Source of the DNA: Bog-756 sp963699345
GTDB taxonomy: Bacteria > Actinomycetota > Acidimicrobiia > Acidimicrobiales > RAAP-2
Direction: 5' to 3'
Length of the DNA stretch: 64,000 bases
Assembly (NCBI GenBank): GCA_963699345.1
Contig: CAVOTL010000007.1
Span: forward strand, 248,001-312,000
The notes below the pieces were generated by a model that was given only the letters and a program-made list of their open reading frames with translations, ran no database searches and was not told the DNA's origin. The position numbers and the translations under genes are program-made. Positions 15,425 through 23,892 of the stretch are shown here, in pieces; within the stretch, counting starts at the first letter, position 1, and every line of letters begins with the position of its first letter.

Positions 15425-16114
15425 ATGGCGAATCCGGAGGTCAGCGTGGTGGTCGTCGAGGACGACGCGCACATCAGCGACCTGGTGGCCATGTACCTGC
15501 GACGCGACGGCTTCCGGGTGGTGCAGGCGGGGGACGCCGAGGGAGGACTGGCCGCCATCGCCCGCGAGGCGCCCCGCCTCGTGATCGTCGACATCGGACT
15601 ACCGGGCGAACTCGACGGCCTCGACGTCTGCCGTCGACTGGCGGCGGCCACGCCACCCGTCCCCGTGCTGATCCTGAGCGCCCGCGACGACGAGGTCGAC
15701 CGGATCCTGGGTCTGGAGCTCGGGGCGGACGACTACGTCACCAAGCCGTTCAGCGCCCGCGAACTGGTGGCCCGGGTGCACGCCATCCTCCGGCGCACGG
15801 CGACCCCGACCACGGCCACCGCGGGTCCGGCGGTCGTCTCGCTCGGACCCGTGTCGGTGGACACCGGTCGGCGCGAGGTCACACTCGACGGCGAGGTCGT
15901 CCCGCTCGCGACCCGCGAGTACGACCTGTTGGCCTTCCTCGTGGAGAACCGGGGGCTCGCCCTGTCGCGCCAGCAGCTGCTCGACGGGGTGTGGGGTCCG
16001 GGTTGGTTCGGCGACGAGCGCACCGTCGACGTCCACGTCCGCCAGTTGCGCAAGAAGCTCGGCGCCGACCTGCCACTCGCCACCGTGTGGGGCGTCGGCT
16101 ACCGGCTCGGATGA
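15425..16114 (+). CDS. OmpR/PhoB-family response regulator
   Basis: This encodes a DNA-binding two-component regulator of 229 residues. Receiver domain: ED at 12-13, phospho-acceptor D56 in VIVDIGLPG, K107 in YVTKPFS. A winged-helix domain follows from about residue 135, with REYDLLAFL, the recognition region ERTVDVHVRQLRKKL, and the wing VWGVGYRLG. The kinase gene follows after 28 bases. The target genes are unknown; the divergent trp operon shares its promoter region, but nothing in the sequence ties the two together. Confidence 0.93.
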   Translation: MANPEVSVVVVEDDAHISDLVAMYLRRDGFRVVQAGDAEGGLAAIAREAPRLVIVDIGLPGELDGLDVCRRLAAATPPVPVLILSARDDEVDRILGLELGADDYVTKPFSARELVARVHAILRRTATPTTATAGPAVVSLGPVSVDTGRREVTLDGEVVPLATREYDLLAFLVENRGLALSRQQLLDGVWGPGWFGDERTVDVHVRQLRKKLGADLPLATVWGVGYRLG

Positions 16115-16142
16115 GGGTCGCCCACCCCGACGGGGGTCCGTC

Positions 16143-17597
16143 GTGAGGCGCCGGCTCACCATCGCCATCATCGCCCTGGTGGTGGCCACGGTGGCGGTGA
16201 CCAGCATCGGGAGCTACGTGCTCATCCGCCGGGCCACCATCCAGACGTCCACCCGGGAGCTGGCCGGAGAGGCCCAGGCCATCTCGACCACCTTCGCCGC
16301 CCGCCGCGATCTGACGGCCCAGACCTTCCGCCGGGAGCTCGCCGTGGTGGCGAGCGCGGGCAACTTCAACTCGGTGCAGTTCGTCCTGATCGCCCCCGAC
16401 GGGACCGTCCGCCAACCGCTCAAGGCCGGGCTGACCCCGTCCGACATCGATCCTCGGGCCCTGCTGGCCGGGGACCAGGTGACCGGTCACACCCCGTCGC
16501 TGCTCGGCTACTCGGCGGTGCCCACCGCCCTCCAGGCCGCCACCGACGGCACCCCAGTCCTCGTCGTCACCCGCCAGGTCCGCAACCCGGTCGACGGGAT
16601 CCGCTACTTCGGCCTCATCGGTCTGATCGCCGCGGTCGTCGCCGCGCTGGTGGCGGCCGCCCTGGCCCGCCGGTTCACCCGCCCCGTGGTGGACGCCGTG
16701 GAGACCACCCGTCGTGTGGCGTCGGGCGACCTGGAGGCCCGGATGCCCGTCCGGCCCCACGAGGACCCCGAGTTCGTCAAGCTGGCCGAGTCCGTCAACG
16801 CGATGGGGGTGAACCTGGCCCGCGCCCACGACCAGGAGCGGCAGTTCCTGCTGTCGGTCTCCCACGAGCTGCGAACCCCGCTCACCTCCATACGGGGGTA
16901 TGCCGACGCCGTCGTCGACGGCGCCACCGACGACCCGCACGCCGCCGCCGTGATCATCAGCTCCGAGGCGATCCGCCTGGAGCGACTCGTCCAGGACCTG
17001 CTCGACCTGGCCCGCCTCGACGCCGACCGGTTCACCCTCGACGTCCGTCCCGTCGACGCCTCGGCGGTGGTCCACCAGGTGGTCGGCGGCTTCCAGCCCC
17101 GGGCGGCCGCCCTGGGCATCGCCGTCTCCCTCGCTCCGGGCACCGACCGGCCGTGCCCGGTGCGGGCCGACGGCGACCGACTGGCCCAGATCCTGGCCAA
17201 CCTGATCGACAACGCCGCCCGCTACGCCCGCACCCGGATCGTGGTGGGGTCGGCCGGCGGGCCGGGAGGCGTGCTGCTGTGGGTGGACGACGACGGTTCC
17301 GGGATCGCACCCGACCAGTTGACCAGGGTGTTCGACCGTCACTTCACCACCGACCGGGATGCCGGTGGCCACCGCGGATCGGGGCTCGGACTCGCCATCG
17401 TGGCCGAGTTGGCCGCCGCCATGGGGGCCTCCGTCCACGCCGAGTCGCCCATCGGGCCGGACAGCCAGGCGGGAACCCGCATGGTGGTCGAGTTCCCGGC
17501 CCCGGCAGACCCGGAAGACCCGGTCGACCCGGCTGACACCGTCCCCGGGCCACGGCCGCCCCCGCCGGCCGTCCCTGGTCCCCCGCAACAGGGGTGA
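16143..17597 (+). CDS. Sensor histidine kinase (HisKA/HATPase_c)
   Basis: The 484-residue membrane kinase is the partner of the upstream regulator. It has a membrane helix at 6-28, an extracytoplasmic sensor region 29-155 of no recognised family, a second helix at 156-176, a HAMP linker 177-230, the phospho-accepting H241 in SHELRTPLTSIRGY, the N box NLIDNAARYA, the G1 box DDDGSGI and the G2 box HRGSGLGLAI. The last 30 residues are Pro-rich. The GTG start was chosen because the first helix begins there. A perfect terminator hairpin lies 70 bases after the stop. Confidence 0.93.
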   Translation: MRRRLTIAIIALVVATVAVTSIGSYVLIRRATIQTSTRELAGEAQAISTTFAARRDLTAQTFRRELAVVASAGNFNSVQFVLIAPDGTVRQPLKAGLTPSDIDPRALLAGDQVTGHTPSLLGYSAVPTALQAATDGTPVLVVTRQVRNPVDGIRYFGLIGLIAAVVAALVAAALARRFTRPVVDAVETTRRVASGDLEARMPVRPHEDPEFVKLAESVNAMGVNLARAHDQERQFLLSVSHELRTPLTSIRGYADAVVDGATDDPHAAAVIISSEAIRLERLVQDLLDLARLDADRFTLDVRPVDASAVVHQVVGGFQPRAAALGIAVSLAPGTDRPCPVRADGDRLAQILANLIDNAARYARTRIVVGSAGGPGGVLLWVDDDGSGIAPDQLTRVFDRHFTTDRDAGGHRGSGLGLAIVAELAAAMGASVHAESPIGPDSQAGTRMVVEFPAPADPEDPVDPADTVPGPRPPPPAVPGPPQQG

Positions 17598-17666
17598 GAC
17601 ACCCCCACTGCCCCCGGATCGTCCCTCACCTTCAACCTCCAGTGGAGGATGAGCCACCGTTTGGTC

Positions 17667-17701
17667 AGGACAACCCTCGATCAGTGGTCGAGGGTTGTCC
17701 T
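17667..17701. terminator. Strong bidirectional terminator hairpin
   Basis: GGACAACCCTCGA (17668-17680) pairs perfectly with TCGAGGGTTGTCC (17688-17700) around a 7-base loop, extended by one A-T pair. It separates the convergent kinase and phosphotransferase genes, with stops at 17597 and 17710. Confidence 0.75.
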
Positions 17702-17709
17702 CCGGCGCG

Positions 17710-18894
17710 TCAGAGGGCGAGACCCTTCCAGTAGGAGCCGTCGAGCATGGCCGCCAGCGTGCTCCGGTGCATGACGAGATCGTCGATGTCGTCGGGGGCG
17801 GTGGCTTCGCCGAAATGGATGGAGCGCTCGGTCACCCGACGCATGATCACCCCGTGGCGCATCGCCGCATAGGCGATGTGCCACGTCAGGTCCCCCGGTT
17901 CGCGTCCGGAGGCGGCCGCGTACGCCGCCCGCACGTCGACCGGTCGGAACATGTCGGGCAGACCCGCCACGCCGAGGTCGACCGCGAGGTCCTGGAAGAA
18001 GAGGTGGAGGTAGCACATCCAGCCGAGGTCCACCTCGGGCGGGGCCACCGAGGCCATCTCCCAGTCGAGGACGGCCACCACCTCGTTGTCGCGGAACATC
18101 ATGTTGCCGATCCGGCCGTCGCCCCAGGACAGGGCGTCGGCGAGCGTGTCGGTGGGCAGGTTCTCGGTGAGCCAGGCGAAGCAGTCGTCGAGCAGCGGCG
18201 ACCGACGGTCCCCGACCACCCACTCGAGGTAGTCCTTCCAGTGGTTGAGGCTCCGCTCGAGGGCCGTGGTTCCGGGCTGTTCCTGCTGGAGGAAGGACAG
18301 GTCGTGATCCACCGGGGTGATCGAGTGGATGCCGGCCACGGCGCGGACCGCCGACTCCTGGAGGGTCCGGCGCGCCTCCTCGGTCCCGTCGAAGACCCAG
18401 TTGTCGCCGAAGGTGTAGGGCAGGACGTCCGGGGGGACGAGTCCGTCGACCCGGTCCATGACGAAGAAGGCCCCACCGAGCACGGACGGGTCCGGTTCGA
18501 ACCAGTGGGTCGTCGGAACGGGCACGTCGGTGTGCTCGGACACCAGGCGCATCACGCGGAACTGCATGTCCAGGTCGTAGGTGGTGAACACCGGGTAGTC
18601 GGTGGCCGGTGGTTCCACCCTCGCCACCAGGCGGTGCGTCCCTTCGACCCCGTCCTCGGCCCAGACGGCCTCGACCAGGAGCGTCTCCGAGGACATGCCG
18701 TTGCTCTCGGGACTGGTGAGCTCCACGATCCGTGCCCCGCTGCCGTCCGGCAGGGTCGCCCGTAGCCACCGTTCGAACTGGCCCCGCATCTGGCTGGCGT
18801 CCCACGTCGAGGTCGTGATGCGGTCGGCGTCCATCTCGACGCCGGTCCCGGACCGTCCCGTACCGGCGTCGTCCTGCTGTGCTTCGGTCGTCAT
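17710..18894 (-). CDS. APH-family phosphotransferase (ACAD10-like kinase fold)
   Basis: The 394-residue protein belongs to the aminoglycoside phosphotransferase/choline kinase fold. Key parts are SNGMSSETLLVEA (ATP loop), LVARVEPP with the ATP-binding strand, the catalytic loop SWGDGRIGNMMF and the metal aspartate in VLDWEMAS. Many actinobacterial proteins of this subfamily lie beside acyl-CoA dehydrogenase genes, but none is here. The substrate is unknown and antibiotic resistance should not be assumed. It lies 95 bases downstream of ygfZ on the same strand, so may be the last gene of the his-trpE run. Confidence 0.8.
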   Translation of the reverse strand: MTTEAQQDDAGTGRSGTGVEMDADRITTSTWDASQMRGQFERWLRATLPDGSGARIVELTSPESNGMSSETLLVEAVWAEDGVEGTHRLVARVEPPATDYPVFTTYDLDMQFRVMRLVSEHTDVPVPTTHWFEPDPSVLGGAFFVMDRVDGLVPPDVLPYTFGDNWVFDGTEEARRTLQESAVRAVAGIHSITPVDHDLSFLQQEQPGTTALERSLNHWKDYLEWVVGDRRSPLLDDCFAWLTENLPTDTLADALSWGDGRIGNMMFRDNEVVAVLDWEMASVAPPEVDLGWMCYLHLFFQDLAVDLGVAGLPDMFRPVDVRAAYAAASGREPGDLTWHIAYAAMRHGVIMRRVTERSIHFGEATAPDDIDDLVMHRSTLAAMLDGSYWKGLAL

Positions 18895-18989
18895 GTCCTC
18901 TCCCCCGGCCGACCCGGCACCCGGCTCCTCACCGCGCCCTTCCGGCCTGCGGGGCAACGTAGCGCGTCGCGGGCCGACCCGAGGAACGC

Positions 18990-19946
18990 TCAGGCGGAGA
19001 CGAAGGGCAGACTGCGGACCTCGCCGGGAGCGTGACCCCCGTCCCAGCGGACGTCCACCCGGTCGCCCGGCCCGACCCGTCGGTGGAGGGTGGCGAGCGC
19101 CACCGTGGCCCCCCGGCGGATCGAGTACGCCACCGAGCTGATCGATCCGACCTCGTGGGCGCCGTCGGCGGTCCATACCGGGGCGCCGACGGGCGGCCGC
19201 GACCCTCCGTCGACCACCAGACCCGAGAGGTGACGGGCCACCTTCGACCCCCGGGCGTCCATTCGGGCCACCAGTTCCTGGCCGGTGAAGCAGCCCTTGG
19301 TGAAGGACACCGTGCGCTCCACCAGGCCGACCTCCGCGGCGATGGTGGCGGACGTCACCTCCCGCCCCCCGAGCGGGACGCCGGCCTCGATCCGGGCGGC
19401 CTCCCACGGTTCCGTCGGACAGCGCACGGCGCCGGGCGGCAGCCAGGAGTCGAGTTCCGGGTCCCCCGGCGGTGGTGGCCCGAGCAGGTCCACGCCCGAC
19501 CATCCCGGCCAGGTGACGGGGAGGGCCAGTACCGGGAGGCCGGGCGACGTGGCCGCCGCGGCGTCGGGCCCCCGCAGCGCCAGACACACCCAGTCGAGCG
19601 TCGTGATGTCGACCTTCGTGCGGAGCCGGAAGCGCTCGAGGCGGGCCCGGGCGTCGGTCCCGCAGCCGGCATCGCCGTCGAGGACGAAGGTGTCGTCGGC
19701 CGTCCTGGTCACCCGCAGGTAGGCATCCACCTTGCCCTGCGGGGACAGCACCAGGGTCTCGGTGGTGTCCCCGGGGGCCAGGGCGGCGAGATCCTGGCTG
19801 CACTGGCCCTGCAGATAGGAGGCCGCCTCGGGACCGGACACCGACAGGACATCGCGGGGCGAGAGCCGGGCGGCCATGCCCTCCTCGAGGGCCCGGGCCG
19901 CTACCTCGTCCGCGGCCCCGTCGGCGGGTTCGGGAGCCGTCGTCAC
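18990..19946 (-). CDS. ygfZ: YgfZ-type folate-binding protein
   Basis: YgfZ (IBA57 in mitochondria) is a tetrahydrofolate-binding protein that supports repair or assembly of some Fe-S enzymes. The 318-residue protein is related to GcvT, and carries the YgfZ signature KGCFTGQE near residue 228 with its redox cysteine. The opening SVSGPEAASYLQGQCSQDL is also typical. The GTG start overlaps the trpE stop by four bases, so the two are translationally coupled. No enzyme of the glycine cleavage system is nearby, supporting YgfZ over GcvT. Confidence 0.88.
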   Translation of the reverse strand: MTTAPEPADGAADEVAARALEEGMAARLSPRDVLSVSGPEAASYLQGQCSQDLAALAPGDTTETLVLSPQGKVDAYLRVTRTADDTFVLDGDAGCGTDARARLERFRLRTKVDITTLDWVCLALRGPDAAAATSPGLPVLALPVTWPGWSGVDLLGPPPPGDPELDSWLPPGAVRCPTEPWEAARIEAGVPLGGREVTSATIAAEVGLVERTVSFTKGCFTGQELVARMDARGSKVARHLSGLVVDGGSRPPVGAPVWTADGAHEVGSISSVAYSIRRGATVALATLHRRVGPGDRVDVRWDGGHAPGEVRSLPFVSA

Positions 19947-21481
19947 CGGGCCTCCGTGGCCGACCGGGCCATGGCCACCGCCGACAGCATGGCGGCGGCC
20001 TTGTGGGCGCACTCGGCGTTTTCGCTGGCGGGATCGCTGTCGGCCACGATCCCGGCGCCGGCCTGGACCGAGGCCCGACCATCGGGAGCCACGGTCATGG
20101 TGCGGATGGCGATGGCGGTGTCGAGGTTGCCGCTGAAGTCGAGGTAGCCCACGACTCCTCCGTAGACCCCGCGCTTGGTCGGCTCCATGTCGTCGATGAT
20201 CTGCATGGCCCGCACCTTGGGCGCTCCGGACAGCGTGCCGGCCGGGAGCGTCGCCCGGAGCACGTCGACAGGACCCCGCCCGGGGGCGAGCGAGCCCGAG
20301 ACCTGGGAGGTCAGGTGCATGATGTGGCTGTAGCGCTCGACCACCATGACCTCGTCGACCACCTCGGTGCCGAAGCTCACCACCCGGCCGACGTCGTTGC
20401 GGGCGAGGTCGATCAACATGACGTGTTCGGCGACCTCCTTCGGATCCTCCACCAGTTCCCCCTCGAGCCGGGCGTCCTCTTCGGGGGTACTCCCCCGGGG
20501 ACGCGAGCCGGCGATCGGGCGGGAGATGACCGTGCCGTCGCGCAGGCGCACCATGGGCTCGGGCGACGCGCCGACCACGGTCACCTCCGGGAAGCGGAGG
20601 AAGTAGAGATACGGGCTCGGGTTCACGAGGCGCAGGACCCGGTAGACGTCGAACGGGTCGGCGCCGAGCTCGGCGATGTCGAACCGCTGGGAGAGCACCA
20701 CCTGGAAGATGTCGCCGGCCAGAACGTGCTCCTTGGCCGCCCGCACCGCATCCATGTACAGCCCGTCGGACATGGTCCGGGTCACGTCGGCGGGGGGCGG
20801 CTGGCGCTCCGGCAGGAGGCGTGGCTCCTCCGCCGTCGGCCGGACGCAGTCGGCGGCCAGGACGTCGAGCCGCTCGTTGGCCGCCCGGTGGGCGGCGTCG
20901 AGCCGCTCGTCGTCCCATTCCGGGTCGACCACCACGTTGTCGATGAGCACGACACGCTGGCGCCAGTGGTCGAAGGCCGCCAGTTGTCCGATGACGCACA
21001 GCACGGCGTCGGGCTGACCCAGGTCGTCGTGGGGCGTGCCGGGCAGGTGCTCGACCTCCCGGACGACGTCGTAGCCGAGGTAACCGACCAGTCCCCCGTG
21101 CAGGGGCGGCAGGTCGGGCAGGTCGGGTGCGTCGACGGCGTCCAGGATGGCCTCGAGCGCGGCCAGGACGCCGTGGTGGCCGCTGACGCCACCCCCCACC
21201 AGCTCATCGAGGTCGACGGCCCCCCGGGTCGTGACCGAGTGGCCCTGGGCCACCACCGTGGCGAGGGGATTGCGACCGACGAAGGAGTACCGGCCCCAGC
21301 GTTCGCCGCCCTCCACCGACTCGAGCAGGAAGCCCGTCGTGTCCTCCGGGCCGACCATGGAGAGGAACGCGCCGACCGGGGTGACCGTGTCGGCCACCAG
21401 CTCGCGCCAGACGGGGACGATGCGGTGGGCCCGGGCGAGACCCCGGAAGCCCTCGACCCCCGGCCCGGTGGACCCGCTCAC
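19943..21481 (-). CDS. trpE: Anthranilate synthase component I
   Basis: TrpE makes anthranilate from chorismate using ammonia supplied by TrpG. The 512-residue protein has the tryptophan-feedback motif LLES near residue 53, and the catalytic chorismate-binding domain with GASPEPMVRL, SRPIAGSRPRG, DLARNDVGRV, GTLSGAPKVRAM and YGGVVGYL. The LLES motif supports feedback inhibition. The GTG start overlaps hisI by four bases. trpG and trpD are not in the window, so the tryptophan genes are split between here, the trpCFBA unit and another locus. Confidence 0.95.
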   Translation of the reverse strand: MSGSTGPGVEGFRGLARAHRIVPVWRELVADTVTPVGAFLSMVGPEDTTGFLLESVEGGERWGRYSFVGRNPLATVVAQGHSVTTRGAVDLDELVGGGVSGHHGVLAALEAILDAVDAPDLPDLPPLHGGLVGYLGYDVVREVEHLPGTPHDDLGQPDAVLCVIGQLAAFDHWRQRVVLIDNVVVDPEWDDERLDAAHRAANERLDVLAADCVRPTAEEPRLLPERQPPPADVTRTMSDGLYMDAVRAAKEHVLAGDIFQVVLSQRFDIAELGADPFDVYRVLRLVNPSPYLYFLRFPEVTVVGASPEPMVRLRDGTVISRPIAGSRPRGSTPEEDARLEGELVEDPKEVAEHVMLIDLARNDVGRVVSFGTEVVDEVMVVERYSHIMHLTSQVSGSLAPGRGPVDVLRATLPAGTLSGAPKVRAMQIIDDMEPTKRGVYGGVVGYLDFSGNLDTAIAIRTMTVAPDGRASVQAGAGIVADSDPASENAECAHKAAAMLSAVAMARSATEAR

Positions 21482-21885
21482 GAACCGGTCGGGGTGACGC
21501 CGGACCCGTCGCCGAACGCCCGGTAGAAGCAGCTTCGGTGACCGGTGTGGCAGGCCCCGGCCCCCTCCTGGTCGACGGTGACCAACAGGGCGTCACCGTC
21601 ACAGTCGTAGCGGACGCTGCGGACGTACTGGCGGTCCCCCGACGTCTCCCCCTTGCACCAGTACTCCTGCCGGCTCCGGCTCCAGAACCAGGTCCGCCCC
21701 GTCTCGAGCGTCCGCGCCAGGGACTCGGCGTTCATCCAGGCGAACATCAGCACCGTCCCGTCCGACGCGTCCTGGACGATGGCCCCCACCAGACCGTCGG
21801 CGTTGTACGTGACGGCGCCGAGCTCCTCGGGCGTGTGGGGCACCGGGACGGCGACGAAAGCGGACGGGGTGGCGGGGGTGGTCAC
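21478..21885 (-). CDS. hisI: Phosphoribosyl-AMP cyclohydrolase
   Basis: HisI opens the adenine ring of PR-AMP, the third step of histidine synthesis. The 135-residue protein has the metal-binding core: FWSRSRQEYWCKGETSG and DCDGD, then the Cys-rich GACHTGHRSCFYR. It lacks the HisE pyrophosphohydrolase domain found fused in some bacteria, so HisE must be encoded elsewhere. The GTG start has an AGGGAG ribosome site. It is 47 bases downstream of the GroES-like gene. Confidence 0.94.
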   Translation of the reverse strand: MTTPATPSAFVAVPVPHTPEELGAVTYNADGLVGAIVQDASDGTVLMFAWMNAESLARTLETGRTWFWSRSRQEYWCKGETSGDRQYVRSVRYDCDGDALLVTVDQEGAGACHTGHRSCFYRAFGDGSGVTPTGS

Positions 21886-21932
21886 GGGGGCTCCCTGGAT
21901 GCGGATGGGGTCGGTGCTCGGTCCGGTTCGGG

Positions 21933-22295
21933 TCAGAGGTAGAGGCCGGTGCCGCCGTCGAACCGGGTGGCGGCCACCGCGTGGATGTCGCGCTCCCGCA
22001 GGATCACGTACTCCTCGCCCTGGACCTCGACCTCGAAGCGGTCCTCGGGATTGAACAGCACGTTGTCGCCGACCTTGACGGAGCGGACGTGGGGCCCGAC
22101 GGCCACGGCCCGGGCCCAGGTGAGCCGGCGCGACACCTGCGCCGTCGCCGGGATGAGGATGCCCGCCCGGGAGCGCCGCTCGCCGTCGGTCTGGGCGACC
22201 TGCACGAGGACGCGGTCGGCGAGCACGTTGATCGCCAGCGGTGCGTCGTCGCCGTGCGCCCCCGCGGCGGGGGCCTCCGAGGTCGTGGTCGCCAC
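21933..22295 (-). CDS. GroES/Cpn10-like co-chaperonin, divergent
   Basis: The 120-residue protein resembles GroES over residues 22-118: INVLADRVLVQ, then AGILIPATAQ in the mobile-loop region, AVGPHVRSVKVGDNVLFNPED and EYVILRERDIHAV. The N-terminal 20 residues are an Ala-rich tail. There is no groEL beside it, and it lies between hisF and hisI. The GTG start has its own TAGCCT hexamer six bases upstream, so it is probably transcribed separately as a leaderless mRNA. It might serve a distant GroEL or have a different role. Confidence 0.75.
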   Translation of the reverse strand: MATTTSEAPAAGAHGDDAPLAINVLADRVLVQVAQTDGERRSRAGILIPATAQVSRRLTWARAVAVGPHVRSVKVGDNVLFNPEDRFEVEVQGEEYVILRERDIHAVAATRFDGGTGLYL

Positions 22296-22301
22296 GTGGG
22301 C

Positions 22302-22307
22302 AGGCTA
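22302..22307 (-). promoter_or_regulatory. -10 hexamer inside the his run, for the GroES-like gene
   Basis: TAGCCT on the minus strand ends six bases before the GTG at 22295. The 80-base gap after hisF is the largest among hisD-hisI, which fits an internal promoter. Confidence 0.45.
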
Positions 22308-22375
22308 CCGCAGCCCCGCCCGGGCCCGGACCGGGCGGACGGCACCGACACGGGTCCGACCAGGGGCGCGGCCCC

Positions 22376-23146
22376 TCATGCGGGTCGGACGGCCACCCCG
22401 GCGGCGGCCAGGTGGGCCTTGGCCTCTCCCACCGTGAACTCCCCCAGATGGAAGATGGACGCGGCCAGGACCGCGTCGGCCGCACCCTCGGTCGCACCCT
22501 CCACCAGGTGGTCCAGCTCCCCCACCCCGCCCGAGGCCACCAGCGGCACCGGACAGCGTCCGGCGATGGCCCGGGTCAGTTCGAGGTCGAATCCGTCCCG
22601 GGTCCCGTCCCGGTCCATCGAGGTCACGAGCAGCTCGCCGGCACCGAGTCCGGCGCAGCGCTCGGCCCAGGCCACGGCGTCCACGCCGGTCGCCGTGCGG
22701 CCACCGTGGGTGAAGACCTCCCAGGACGCCGCGCCGGCACCCGGGCGGCGGCGGGCGTCGATGGCCACCACCACGCACTGGGAGCCGAATTCACCGGCCA
22801 GCTCGGTGACGAGTCCGGGGCGGTCCACGGCGGCGGAGTTCACCCCGACCTTGTCGGCCCCCGCCCGCAGCAGTCGGCGGGCGTCGTCGACGGCCCGCAC
22901 GCCACCACCCACGGTGAAGGGGATGAACACCTGCTCCGCGGTGCGGGCGACGACGTCGACCATGGTGGACCGGTTGTCCGACGAGGCGGTGATGTCGAGG
23001 AAGACCAGCTCGTCCGCCCCCTGGGCGTCGTAGCGGGCGGCGAGCTCGACGGGGTCCCCGGCGTCGAAGAGATCGGTGAAGCGGACGCCCTTGACGACCC
23101 GTCCGGCGTCCACGTCGAGGCACGGGATCACCCGGACGGTGCGCAC
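22376..23146 (-). CDS. hisF: Imidazole glycerol phosphate synthase, cyclase subunit
   Basis: HisF uses ammonia from HisH to convert PRFAR to imidazole glycerol phosphate and AICAR. The 256-residue TIM barrel has the first catalytic Asp in IPCLDVDAGRVVKGV, ITASSDNR, the phosphate loop GGGVRAVDDA, VAIDARR with the second Asp, TSMDRDGT, and ASGGVG. The GTG start at 23146 overlaps hisA by 19 bases; no later start keeps the first beta strand. Confidence 0.95.
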   Translation of the reverse strand: MRTVRVIPCLDVDAGRVVKGVRFTDLFDAGDPVELAARYDAQGADELVFLDITASSDNRSTMVDVVARTAEQVFIPFTVGGGVRAVDDARRLLRAGADKVGVNSAAVDRPGLVTELAGEFGSQCVVVAIDARRRPGAGAASWEVFTHGGRTATGVDAVAWAERCAGLGAGELLVTSMDRDGTRDGFDLELTRAIAGRCPVPLVASGGVGELDHLVEGATEGAADAVLAASIFHLGEFTVGEAKAHLAAAGVAVRPA

Positions 23147-23892
23147 GCCGCCACCCCCTCCTCCACGGTCAGGCGGCCGTCGACCAGGGCCCGGCCCGTG
23201 ATGGCCCCGCAGAGTCGGCGCCGCCCGCCGTCGGGCCCGGTCGCCCCGAGGGCGGCCAGCGCCACGAGGTCGGCGGCCGAGCCCACGCCGCCCGACGCGA
23301 TGACGGGCACGTCGGTGGAGGCGAGCACGGCGGCCAGCCCTTCCAGATCCGGGCCGTTCAGCATCCCGTCCCGCTCGATCGACGTGACCACCACCGCGGC
23401 CAGCCCGGCGCCGGCCACCTCGTCGAGCAGCTCCCCCACGGTCCGCCCGGAGCCCTCCTCCCAGCCGCGCACCGCGACCTCGGCCCGCCCGTCGGCGGTC
23501 CGGCGGTAGTCGAGTCCCAGGGCCACCCGCCCCGGGAAGGCGGCGGTCGCCCGGCGGACCAGTCCCGGATCGTCGAGGGCGGCGGTCCCGAGGATCACCC
23601 GGGCCAGGCCGGCGTCCAGGAGGGCGGCGATGTCGTCCTCGGACCGCACGCCCCCGCCGGTCTCGACCGGCACGTCGACGGCCCGGGCGATGGCGGTCAC
23701 CACCGCCCGGTTGACGGGCCGACCGGTCCGCGCCGCATCGAGGTCGACGACGTGCAGCCACGGGGCGCCGCCGGCCGCGAAGCGCGTGGCCAGGGCCACC
23801 GGGTCGCCGTACCGGCTCTGGCGGTCGAAGTCGCCCTGGACCAGGCGCACCGCTCCGCCGTCGCGGATGTCGATGGCCGGATAGAGGTCCAT
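23128..23892 (-). CDS. hisA: ProFAR isomerase
   Basis: HisA isomerises ProFAR to PRFAR. The 254-residue TIM barrel has catalytic D8 in PAIDIRDG, VHVVDLD-type strand 2, GGGVRSEDD, D128 in LGLDYR, VTSIERDG and ASGGVG. Many actinobacteria use one enzyme (PriA) for HisA and TrpF reactions; a trpF gene is present in this window, so this is probably a dedicated HisA. Its ATG shares one base with the hisH stop (TGATG). Confidence 0.94.
   Translation of the reverse strand: MDLYPAIDIRDGGAVRLVQGDFDRQSRYGDPVALATRFAAGGAPWLHVVDLDAARTGRPVNRAVVTAIARAVDVPVETGGGVRSEDDIAALLDAGLARVILGTAALDDPGLVRRATAAFPGRVALGLDYRRTADGRAEVAVRGWEEGSGRTVGELLDEVAGAGLAAVVVTSIERDGMLNGPDLEGLAAVLASTDVPVIASGGVGSAADLVALAALGATGPDGGRRRLCGAITGRALVDGRLTVEEGVAACAPSG

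Noticed and set aside
17710..18894. Aminoglycoside resistance gene
   Set aside because: The kinase fold is shared by many small-molecule kinases. The subfamily and context give no support for antibiotic modification.
18990..19946. Glycine cleavage T protein (GcvT)
   Set aside because: The KGCFTGQE signature is that of YgfZ, and no gcvH or gcvP is near.
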